The translations under genes were made by a program, and so were the position numbers. The notes beneath the pieces were generated by a model. That model was not told the origin of the DNA and did no database searches. It saw only the letters and a program-made list of their open reading frames with translations. This document shows, in pieces, positions 33,099 through 42,700 of a DNA stretch of 64,000 nucleotides. Position 1 is the first letter of the stretch. Every line of letters starts with the position of its first letter. The DNA is taken from the NCBI RefSeq assembly GCF_036077095.1, contig NZ_CP107960.1, positions 8,308,001 to 8,372,000 of the forward strand. Direction: 5' to 3'. This DNA comes from Streptomyces sp. NBC_00376. Lineage in GTDB: Bacteria > Actinomycetota > Actinomycetes > Streptomycetales > Streptomycetaceae.

Positions 33099-35399
33099 GT
33101 GCGGGAAGAAGAGGTCCATTACGACATCGCCGTCATCGGCGGTGGCCTGGCGGGGACCTGTGCGGCCATCGCCGCGGCACGGCTCGGCCGACGCGTCGCG
33201 CTGGTCAACAACCGGCCCGTCCTGGGTGGCAATGCCAGCAGCGAGGTCCGTGTCTGGGTCTGCGGCGCCACCGCCCATGGCGTGCACCGCTGGGCCCGGG
33301 AGACCGGAATCATGGGCGAGCTGTACACCGAGAACCAGTTCCGCAACCCCGAAGGCAACCCGTACTACTGGGACCAGGTGGTCCTCGACGCGGTCCGCGC
33401 CGAGCCGAACATCGACCTGTACCTCAACACCGACGTACGCGAGGTCGAGGCGAGCGGCCCGGACGACGCACGCGAGGTGCACTCCTGCATTGGCTGGATG
33501 ATGGGCTCCGAGCGGCGCATCACCTTCCACGCGCAGCAGTTCCTCGACTGCACCGGCGACGGCCTGCTCGGCCACCTCGCCGGCGCCCACCACCGCATCG
33601 GCCGCGAGGCGCGCGCCGAGTTCGGTGAGCCCTGGGCACCCGAGGAGGAGGACGAGGCGCTGCTCGGGTCGACGATCCTGTTCCACACCAAGGACACGGG
33701 CCGGCCGGTGAAGTTCGTGCCGCCCGCCAGCGCCCGCGACCTCACCACCACGCCCATCCTGCGCAACCGCGTCCTGCGCACCGGCGACAACGGCTGCGAC
33801 TACTGGTGGATCGAGTGGGGCGGCGAGCTCGACACCGTCCACGACAACGAACGCATCCGCGACGAGCTCCAGTCCGTGATCATGGGCATCTGGGACCACA
33901 TCAAGAACTCCGGTGAATTCCCGGACGCCGAGAACCTGACCCTGGAATGGGTCGGCAGTCTCCCCGGCAAGCGCGAGTACCGCCGTTTCCTCGGCGACCA
34001 CATGCTGACCCAGCAGGACATTCTCGAACAGCGGCAGTTCGCCGACCGCGTCGCCTTCGGCGGCTGGTCCGTGGACCTCCACCCGGTGCAGGGCATGTAC
34101 GCCGACGAACCCGGCGCGCGCCAGCGCTACGCGGACGGCATCTTCCACGTACCGCTGCGCTCCCTGTACTCGGCGAACGTCACGAACCTCCTGTTCGCCG
34201 GGCGCAACATCTCCGCCACCCACATCGCCTTCGGCGCCACCCGTGTCATGGCCACCTGTGCCACGCTCGGCGAGGCCGCGGGCACGGCCGCCGCGCTCTG
34301 TGTCACCGAGGGCCTCACCCCGCGCGAACTCGCCGCAAAACACCCTGAACTGGTGCGCCGCACCCTGCTGCGGCAGGACGCCTCGGTCATCGGCCTGTAC
34401 GACGACGACCCCGAGAACCTGGCGCGCACGGCCCGCGTCAGCGCCTCCTCGCACCTGAGCCGCCTGGCCGCCGAGCCCACGCAGACCGCACCCGGCGAGC
34501 CTTACCCGCTCACCCGCGACCTTGCGCTGCTGCTGCCGGTGGACCCCGCACTCGACACGGTCGACCTGCTCGTCCACGGCGTCCCGGGCGGGCCGGCGAG
34601 CGAACTCACCGTGGAACTGTGGAGCACCGGCCGCCCCGAGAACGCGGTCCCGGTCGATCACCTGCTCACCACCACGGTCACCGTGCCGGCCGAGGGCCCC
34701 CACTGGGTCACGGCCCGCCTCGGCCATCGTCCGGACGCCCCGGAGAACGTCGTCCTCATCGTGCGCGCCTGCCCGGGTGCCGCGCTGGTCCTCGTCCCCG
34801 AGCGCACCGACGGTGTCCTCGCGCTGCGCAGCAGGGTCGAGGGGGACGCGGCCGTCGACCACGACATTCCGGAGGAGGACGGCCAGCTGGTCCTGGAATG
34901 GCAGGCCCGCGGCCTGCGCCGCCGGAGCTTCGGCTTCCGTGCGGCCCCGGACACCGGTGCGTTCCGGCCCGAGCGGGCCGTCGGCGGATTCCAGCGCGCT
35001 TACGGAGGCCCGCAGATGTGGTCGTCCGAGCTGCTGCCCGACCCGGACCGGGCCGAGCAGTGGCTGAGCCTGGACTGGGACGAGGAGCAGCACCTCACCG
35101 AGGCACGCGTGGTGTTCGACGACGACGTCGACGAGTACCTCAACAACCTGCACCGCCACCGCACCCCGTTCGAGGTCATGCCGGAACTGGTCCGCGACTA
35201 CCGCCTCCAGAGCCGCGAGCCCGACGGCACCTGGCGCACGCTGCTGACGGTGGAGGGCAACCGCCGCCGCCACCGCGTGCACCCGCTGAACGGTGCGGAC
35301 GGCGGGCCCCTGCGCACCGATGCGCTGCGGCTCGTGGTGGATGCGACGCACGGCGCGCGGCACGCGCACGTGATCGCGTTCAAGGCGTACGGCGCGTAA
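33099..35399 (+). CDS. FAD-dependent oxidoreductase (FAD_oxidored/PF12831-type)
   Basis: 766 residues from GTG 33099, with AAGGAGG 7 bases ahead. The first 430 residues form a flavoprotein: DIAVIGGGLAGTCAAIAAAR (GGGxxG dinucleotide motif), GRRVALVNNRPVLGGNASSE, FLDCTGDGLLGHLAG and a late NLLFAGRNISATHIAFGATR flavin-contact block. The rest is beta-rich and probably substrate-binding or structural. Relatives occur in sugar-catabolic loci of actinomycetes and Bacteroidetes, where they may oxidise a sugar ring before cleavage; the reaction is not established. It is divergent from the importer and convergent with the IclR gene, sharing a 25-bp hairpin terminator. Confidence 0.85.
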   Translation: MREEEVHYDIAVIGGGLAGTCAAIAAARLGRRVALVNNRPVLGGNASSEVRVWVCGATAHGVHRWARETGIMGELYTENQFRNPEGNPYYWDQVVLDAVRAEPNIDLYLNTDVREVEASGPDDAREVHSCIGWMMGSERRITFHAQQFLDCTGDGLLGHLAGAHHRIGREARAEFGEPWAPEEEDEALLGSTILFHTKDTGRPVKFVPPASARDLTTTPILRNRVLRTGDNGCDYWWIEWGGELDTVHDNERIRDELQSVIMGIWDHIKNSGEFPDAENLTLEWVGSLPGKREYRRFLGDHMLTQQDILEQRQFADRVAFGGWSVDLHPVQGMYADEPGARQRYADGIFHVPLRSLYSANVTNLLFAGRNISATHIAFGATRVMATCATLGEAAGTAAALCVTEGLTPRELAAKHPELVRRTLLRQDASVIGLYDDDPENLARTARVSASSHLSRLAAEPTQTAPGEPYPLTRDLALLLPVDPALDTVDLLVHGVPGGPASELTVELWSTGRPENAVPVDHLLTTTVTVPAEGPHWVTARLGHRPDAPENVVLIVRACPGAALVLVPERTDGVLALRSRVEGDAAVDHDIPEEDGQLVLEWQARGLRRRSFGFRAAPDTGAFRPERAVGGFQRAYGGPQMWSSELLPDPDRAEQWLSLDWDEEQHLTEARVVFDDDVDEYLNNLHRHRTPFEVMPELVRDYRLQSREPDGTWRTLLTVEGNRRRHRVHPLNGADGGPLRTDALRLVVDATHGARHAHVIAFKAYGA

Positions 35400-35403
35400 A
35401 CGG

Positions 35404-35459
35404 CACGGCGAAGGGGCCCGGTGAAGGTTGTTCGACCTTCACCGGGCCCCTTCGCCGTG
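35404..35459. terminator. Bidirectional terminator, 25-bp perfect stem
   Basis: Two 25-base arms (35404-35428 and 35435-35459) pair without a mismatch around a 6-base TGTTCG loop. It lies exactly between the convergent FAD-enzyme and IclR genes, so it can end both transcripts. The inner sequence GGGCCCGGTGAAGGT recurs in the terminator at 29390. Confidence 0.9.
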
Positions 35460-35463
35460 TGAT

Positions 35464-36252
35464 TCAGAGGACGCCGAGCGCCTGGCTGATGGCGTCGGCG
35501 GCTTCGATGACCTCACGGGTGAGGGCGAGCCGCTGCCCGTTGGTCTCGGCGTGGTTGCCGAGGAGGGAGGCCGGGCCCCACAGGGAGATGGCGGCGACCA
35601 CGTCACCCGAGGCGTCGCGGACGGGTGCGGCGAGGGAAGCACGGCCCAGGGCGCGTTCCTCGGCTTCGATCGCGTAACCGGTGCGGCGGACCGTGTCGAT
35701 CTCGGCGTCGAGGAGGTCGTGGCTGGTGGTCGTGTAGTCGGTGTGTGCCGCGAGCGGCTCGGGAAGCAGCTTGCGGCGCTCCTTGGGCGTGAGGCCGGTG
35801 AGAAGGCATTTGCCGATGCTGGTGGCGTGCAGCGGCGCCGTGTGCCCGGCCTGCGTATAGGACTTCGGGGCGCGGTGCCCCTCGAAATTGCACAGGAACA
35901 TCAGCTCGGAGTCCCGGCGGACGGCGACATTGGCCCCCAGCCCGGTGCGGGTCGCGAGGTCCTGGAGGACCATGCGGGCCGCGCGGTGGACGGGATGCCG
36001 GTTGGTCGCGGTGGCGGCGAGCGGGAGAATCCCGAGGCTGAGGCGGTAGAGGTTGCTGACCGGGTCGCGTTCGACCATGTCGAGCCGTTCGAGGGTGGAC
36101 AGGAGCCGAGAGGTGGTGGAAGACCCCAGCCCGGTGAGTTCGGCGACGTCGGAGACGCGTAGTTCGGCGCGGCCGGCGTCGAGTGCGCGCAGTACCGAGA
36201 CCGCTCGTTCGACGCTCTGGTTCGTCCCGGCATCGGTCGCCCGCGTGGCCAT
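35464..36252 (-). CDS. IclR-family transcriptional regulator
   Basis: 262 residues from ATG 36252, preceded by GAGGAGG. The N-terminal winged helix (SVERAVSVLRALDAGRAELR, VSDVAELTGLGSSTTSRLLS) is followed by the IclR effector domain (LATRTGLGANVAVRRDSELM, PLHATSIGKCLLTGLTPKER, GYAIEAEERALGRASLAAPV). Effectors of the family are small acids or sugar-derived metabolites. An ATG four codons earlier overlaps the ribosome site and is less likely. Its own promoter has a copy of the 17-bp motif (36276), as do the importer, FAD-enzyme and BNR-gene promoters, so it most likely represses or activates all four units. Confidence 0.92.
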   Translation of the reverse strand: MATRATDAGTNQSVERAVSVLRALDAGRAELRVSDVAELTGLGSSTTSRLLSTLERLDMVERDPVSNLYRLSLGILPLAATATNRHPVHRAARMVLQDLATRTGLGANVAVRRDSELMFLCNFEGHRAPKSYTQAGHTAPLHATSIGKCLLTGLTPKERRKLLPEPLAAHTDYTTTSHDLLDAEIDTVRRTGYAIEAEERALGRASLAAPVRDASGDVVAAISLWGPASLLGNHAETNGQRLALTREVIEAADAISQALGVL

Positions 36253-36275
36253 GGCCCTCCTCATTTTGCAAATGG

Positions 36276-36292
36276 CTTGCACAATCTGCATC
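36276..36292. promoter_or_regulatory. IclR-type operator, site 4 (own promoter)
   Basis: CTTGCACAATCTGCATC sits 24 bases before the IclR start and is preceded 11 bases earlier by TTGCAAATGG. Position and similarity suggest autoregulation. Confidence 0.55.
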
Positions 36293-36297
36293 AGCAT

Positions 36298-36792
36298 ATC
36301 GCGTCGACCTGGGGATGTCCCCGACTTCCACCGGCTTGCGAAGGTCCGGATCCGGGCCCGAACCGTCTCGCGGGGGACGGCGCCCGGAGCGACGATCCGC
36401 CCGCCTCGCCGGGCAGATCGCGGCGAAGGCGCCGATGAACAGGGCCAGGGCGAGGAACACAGCCGGGCGGGGCCGTACGCCTGGGGACTGATCGGGACTT
36501 CTGCCTTTCGGCGGAGACACAGCCGCCACGTGGGCGAGCCCCCGAACGCGCAGGGCCCTCAGCTTCGAGTCGCAAGTCACCGCTCGCTGCCCCGGCTTGA
36601 TCGGCAAGACACCATGGGCCGTTCACCCCCCGTCGCAGGGCCGCTGAACCGGTTGCCACTGTCAGTACCCGCGAAGAGTTCGATCCGTCGGTCGGGAATC
36701 CTCATGACTGCATCATGAGGCCTCGGCAACCGCTTCAGGAAGCCGCGCAGGGACGTCGAGGTGCTCGGCGATCCGCTTCAGCCGGGACCTCC
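36298..36792. other. Intergenic region between sugar locus and PKS
   Basis: Roughly 495 bases with no convincing gene. Near its right end is a perfect 8-bp inverted repeat (CCTCATGA-ctgca-TCATGAGG, 36700-36720). Between it and the PKS stop, minus-strand codons (KRIAEHLDVPARLPEAVAEA) preceded by GAGGAGG look like the start of a lost downstream gene. Confidence 0.45.
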
Positions 36793-39700
36793 TCAGAACC
36801 GGTTGCCGAGCCACTCGTGGATGGCGAGCGCGGTGCTACGGGCGTGCTCCTCCAACATGGTGAAGTGGTCCCCCGGCACGGTGATCTCTGCGTGCGGCAG
36901 GCTCCAGTCCGGGGCGGGATCGGCGCCGGGCAGCAGGTCCCGGGCTCGTACGTACAGGGTGGGACAGGCAAGCGGAGCGGGTTTCCAGCCGCTGAAGAGC
37001 TCGAAGTATCCGGCCATGGCGGTGAGCCGGTCGGTACTGGCGGAGGCGAACTCCGCCGCCCGGCGCAGCATGTCCGACGTCATCGCGGAAAGCGCCTGTC
37101 CCCGGTCGCCGTGACCGGGCGGATAGGTGTCCACCAGGACGACGGCGGCCGGGGCGGCACCCTCGGACTCCAGACGCTCGGCCACGGCGTGGGCCACCCA
37201 GCCACCGGCGGACCGCCCCAGCAGTACCGGAGGGCCTTCGGCCGAGGCCGCGCGAACAGCGGCGACCTGGGCCGTGACGAACGCGTCCAGTGTGGCGGGC
37301 AGCGCCTCGCGGGGCTCGAACCCCGGGTGCCGCACCGCAGAAACCGGCCGCAGCCCGCGTAGCCCGGCACCGAGACGCGCGTACTCCTGCGGTCCGGACA
37401 GTGCGCTGAGCGCGGGGGAGCAGACCAGCCGGGACCCCGTACCGCCCGCCGCGAGCATGACGGGTTCGTGCGTCGTGCCGGGAGCCCCGGTCCCGTCGAA
37501 GACCGGGCGCAGGCGCGCGGCGACGGTGAGGAGCACCATGCCGTCCCAGCTCCGGCCCCGGGCGCATGCGGTACGGAAGAGCGCGCCCAGGGAGTCCGGA
37601 GACTCCTCGGCGTGCGATGCTTCGGTGACCCGCCCCCGGACGTCCGGCGGAGCGCCCGCCCCAGGGCGTCCTCCCGCGCTGCTTCCCGGATCGTCGTCCG
37701 CCGACCGTCCGGAAAGTTCCGGGGAGCCCGGAGAGCCGACGGCCCCGGGCCGTGTCCGGGCGTCGGACGCGGCACCCGCAGATGGTGCCTCGGCGGCGTA
37801 CCGCCGCGTCAGCTCGACGGCGAGCGCGCGCGGCGTCGGGAAGTCGAACAGCAGCGTGGACGGCAGTGCGAGCCCCGTCCACGCCGCGAGCTCATTGCGC
37901 AGATCGACCGCGGCCAGGGAATCCAGCCCCAGGTCCGCCAGCAGGGCGTCCTCGTCGATCTCGCTCGCCTCCTCCCGATGGCCCAGGACGCGGGCCGCCA
38001 GCGTCCGGACCTTCGTGAGCAGCACCTTGCCCATCTCTCCGGACGAAGCACCCGTCGGCAACCGGCCGAGCCGGTCCCCGCCCCCGTCGCCCGCGTAGTT
38101 TTCGTCCTCGGCTGGGGAGCGGAGCCGGTTCGCCGCCGTGTCACCGCTGCGGAGAGCGGCCGGGGCGAGGCGGGCCGCCACCACCACGGGTTCGTCGCCG
38201 GCCACGGCCGCGTCGAAGAGCGCCAAGCCCTCTTCCGGCCCGAGCGGGCCGAACCCGGAACGGGCCATCCGCTGCCGGTCCGCGTTGCCGAGGTGGGTCA
38301 TCATGCCGTCGTTCTGCTGCCAGGGGCCCCAGACGATCGACGTGCCGGGCAGCCCGAGCCGCCCGCGGTGCCGCGCCAGGGCATCCAACACACAATTGGC
38401 CGCGGCGTAGTTGGCCTGGCCGGCGGAGCCGAAGGCGCCCGCCACCGAGGAGAACAACGCGAACACGGCCAGGTCATGACCCCGGGTCAGTTCGTGCAGA
38501 GCGAGGGCGGCGTCCGCCTTGGGGCGCATCACCCGCCTCACCCGGTCCGTGGTGAGCGCCGCGACGACACCGTCGTCCAGTACTCCCGCGGTGTGCACGA
38601 CACCCGTCAGCGGGTGGGCCGCCGGCACCGCGTCGAGCAGGGCCGCGAGCGCGGTCCGGTCCGCGACATCACAGGCGTGAACGGTCACCCGGGCGCCCGC
38701 CTCGTACAGCTCCGAGACGAGTTCACGGGCGCCCGGAGCGTCCGGCCCGCGTCGGCCGGCGAGCAGCAGGTGCCGGACACCGTGAGCGGTGACCAGGTGC
38801 CGAGCCACCAGCATCCCCAGGGAACCGGTGCCGCCGGTGACCAGGACGGTCCCCTCCGGGTCGAGGGTCCGCCCCTTCCGTGGCTTCGGTGCCGCCTCGG
38901 CCGGCAGCGGCACCAGCTTCGGTACGTACACCGCCCCCCGGCGTACGGCCGCCTCCGGTACCGAGGCGGCCAGCAGGCCGGGAAGGGCGCTCCACGAGTC
39001 GGGGTGTTCGTCCACGTCGATGACGGCGAAGCGGCCCGGATTCTCCCGCAGCGCCGAACGGACCAGACCCCACACCGGGGTGTGCAACGGTACGGGCCCT
39101 GTCTCGCCGGACCGGTCGTCACTCCCGCGACCGGCGGCATCGTCCGTGGGGAAACCGTCACCTGCCGGAGCGACGGCACCGGACGTCACGAGGACGAGAC
39201 GGGAACGGGACAGGCGCGGCTCGGCGAGCCACTCCTGCACGAGCCTCAGTGCCCGGTCCGCCGCCCGCAGCAGACCGGCAGCCTGGTCCTGGTCATCGCC
39301 GGCCGTGCCCGGCAGTGGGCACGGTGCCACGACGACGGCCGAAGACGCGTCGCACGCCGCCGGGTCGGGGTACACCGGGACACCGGAACCGGGCGGCGCG
39401 AGAGCATCCACCAGCCATGTGCCTGCCGCGCCCAGAACCCCCCAGCGGGGCAGCGTCACGGGCGGGGACGGCTCGGCCATCGCCACCCAGTCCGTCCGGT
39501 GGAGAGCACCGGTGACCGCGTCCGCCGCCGTTGAGCCGGAGCCGAATTCGGTACGCGGAAGGGGCCGGAGCGCCAGTGAACGGACCGTCGCCACCGGCGA
39601 GCCCGTCTCGTCGGTCAGCTCCACTGCGGCCCGACCGTCCGGACCGGGGGCCACCCGCACTCGCAAGCGCTGCACACCGGCGATGTGTACACGCACCCCG

Positions 39701-42700
39701 CTGAAGGCGAACGGCAGGGACGACCCGCCGTCCGCCGGTCCGGCCGCCCCGGACACGTTCGCGGCCAGGCCGTCCAGGGCCAGGGCGTGGAGCGCCGCGT
39801 CGAGCAGCGCGGGATGCAGGACGAACTCAGGACCGCCCGCCTCCCGGTGCGCGGCCCGGACAGCTTCAGGCAGCGCGACGTCCGCGTACAACTCCTCCCG
39901 GTGCCTCCAGGCGGCACGCATGCCCCGGAAGGCGGGGCCGTATCGCAGCCCTTCGGCGGCCAGTTGATCGTACGGCCCCGTCCCCGGGCCGTCGGCGTGC
40001 AGCGGCATCGCCCCCTCCGGCGGCCAGGACGCGTCAGGCCGGGGCGCGCCGCCGGTCTCGCCCGCGGTCTCACCTTCGGCCGTTGTCCGGTCCGCGGGCG
40101 GCCGCGTCGGCGAAAGAGTGCCGACGGCGTTACGGAGCCAGGGACCGTCACCCGCCGGAGTATGCGGACGGGAGTGGAAGAGCACAGCCCGACGCCCCGT
40201 TTCGTCCGCCCCCGCCACCCTCACCTGCAGGGCGACGGCATCGTCCGAGTGCAACGGCAGCGGTGCGGTCAGAACGAGCTCGTCCAGGACAGCGGCGCCC
40301 ATCAACTCGCCCGCATGGACGGCCATTTCGAGGAAGGCGGTCGCAGGAAGCAAGATCTCCCCGGCCACCACATGGTCGGCAAGCCACGGCTGGTCCCGCA
40401 CCGAGAGCAACCCGCTCAGCAGCAGCCCGTCGTCGTCGGCCGTACGGGTGCCCGACCGCAGGAACGGATGGGCGGCCTCGGCCGCCGGGGAGGCGGGCGG
40501 AAGCTCCGGGACGGCCTCCAGCCAGTACCGGCGGCGCTGGAAGGCGTACGTGGGCAGCGCGACGCGCCGCCCGCCGCTCCCGGCGAGGGCAGCCCGCCAG
40601 TCGACGGGAACACCATGGGCGTGCAGCGCGGCCAGCGTGTCGAGCAGGGCATCCGCCTCCGGCCGCGTCCTGCGCAGTGTCGGCAGAACCAGCGGTACCG
40701 GGCCCCACTCACCACCGCCCGCTTCGCCCGCGTCCGGTCCGCCGTCCGTGCCGTCCGCGTCCGGGCCCGGCCCGGACACGGCGAGGCAATCACGCACCAG
40801 GCCGGTGAGCACGCCGTCCGGCCCCAGTTCGACGTAGTGCGCCGCGCCTTGCTCACCCAGGTATGCCACCGAATCGGCGAAGCGGACCGGACGGCGGACA
40901 TGGTCCACCCAGAATTCCGGTGCGCGCACCTCCTCGGCGGTGGCCGCCCGGCCCGGTACAGCGGTGATCAGAGGCAGGTGCGGTGCGGCGAAGGACAAGC
41001 GCCCGACCACGTCCGCGAACTCGGCCAGCACGGGCTCCATCCGGGCGGAGTGGAAGGCATGACCGACCCGCAGCGGCGTCACCGAACGGCCCCGCTCCCG
41101 GAAGTGCGCGGCCACCTCCCGCACCGCGGACTCGTCACCGGAGACCACCACCGACGCAGGCCCGTTGACCGCGGCGATCTCCACCGCGCTCCCGACCCCG
41201 GAGAGGTGGCCGGCCACCTCGTCCGCGCCCGCGGCCACGGCCGCCATCGCGCCACCCGGAGGCAGCGCGTCCATCAGCCGGCCCCGGGCCGCCACCAGCG
41301 TGCACGCGTCCGCGAGGGACAACACCCCGGCGGCGTGCGCCGCCGTCACCTCGCCCACCGAGTGCCCGGCCACCAGACCGGGGCGTACTCCCCACGCCTC
41401 GAACTGCCGGAACAGCGCGGTCTCCAGAGCGAAGAGCGCCGGCTGCGCGAACCGGGTCGTGTCCAGCAACGCGCCCTTCTCCGTACCGGGCCCGGCGAAC
41501 ATGACGTCCCGCAGGGGCACCGGCAGCAGTGGGTCGAGCAGGGCACAGCACTCGTCCAACGAACGGGCGAAGGCCGGGTACAGGTCGCGTGACTCGTACG
41601 ACTCGCGGCCCATGCCGGAACGTTGACTGCCCTGACCGGTGAACAGGAAGGCTGTCGAGCCGTGATGGCGGGACGTGCCCGTATGCACTCCGGACCGGTT
41701 GCCGCCCTCGGCCACGGCCCGCAGGGAGCCGAGCAGCTTCGCACGGTCCCGGGCCACCACCACGGCCCGGTGCTCCAGGGCCGCACGCGTGGTGGCGAGG
41801 GAGTACCCGATGTCCACCAGGGACGTGTCGGGAGCGGCGGCCACATGGTCGTACAGCCGTCGCGCCTGGGCCCGCAGCCCCGGCACGCTCCTCGCCGACA
41901 CCGGAAAGGCCACCGCGGCCCGCTCAGGACGCGCCGCACACTCCGACTCCACCCCGGGCCCGACACGGCTGCTGCTCGCGGCCCCGCCGCCCGCCACAAC
42001 ACACAGCGCTGCGGCCTCCCTGTTGCCCGGAGGCTCTTCCAGCACCACATGGGCATTGGTGCCGCTGATCCCGAACGACGACACCCCCACCCGGCGCCGA
42101 CGGTCCGTCGCAGGCCACTCCACCGCCCGGCTCAGCAGCGCGATCCGCCCCGCCGACCAGTCGACCCGGGGCGTCGGCTCGTCGGCGTGCAAGGTACGCG
42201 GCAGCACACCGTGCCGCATCGCCTGGACCATCTTGATCACCCCGGCCACTCCGGCAGCGGCCTGGGTGTGACCGATGTTCGACTTCACCGAGCCGAGCCG
42301 GAGGGGACGCTCCCGCTCCTGCCGCCCGTACGTCGCGAGGAAGGCCTCCGCCTCGATGACGTCCCCCAGCCGGGTGCCGGTGCCGTGTGCCTCCACCGCG
42401 TCGATGTCCCCGGGATTCAATCCCGCGTCCGCCAGCGCCTGCCGGATCACCCGCTGCTGCGCCGGTCCGTGCGGCGCGGTCAGCCCATTGCTCGCCCCGT
42501 CCTGGTTCACCGCCGAGCCGCGCACCACGGCCAGTACCGGAAGCCCGGCGCGGCGAGCCTCGGACAACCGGCTCAGCAGCAGCATTCCGGCACCCTCGGC
42601 CCACCCCGTGCCGTCGGCGGACGCACCGAACGCCTTGCAGCGGCCGTCCGGCGCCAGCGCCCGCTGGCGACTGAACTCCACGAACGACGAGGGCCCCGAC

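Noticed and set aside
33078..35369. 760-codon leftward frame antisense to the FAD enzyme
   Set aside because: No domain similarity; the plus strand has motifs and a strong ribosome site.
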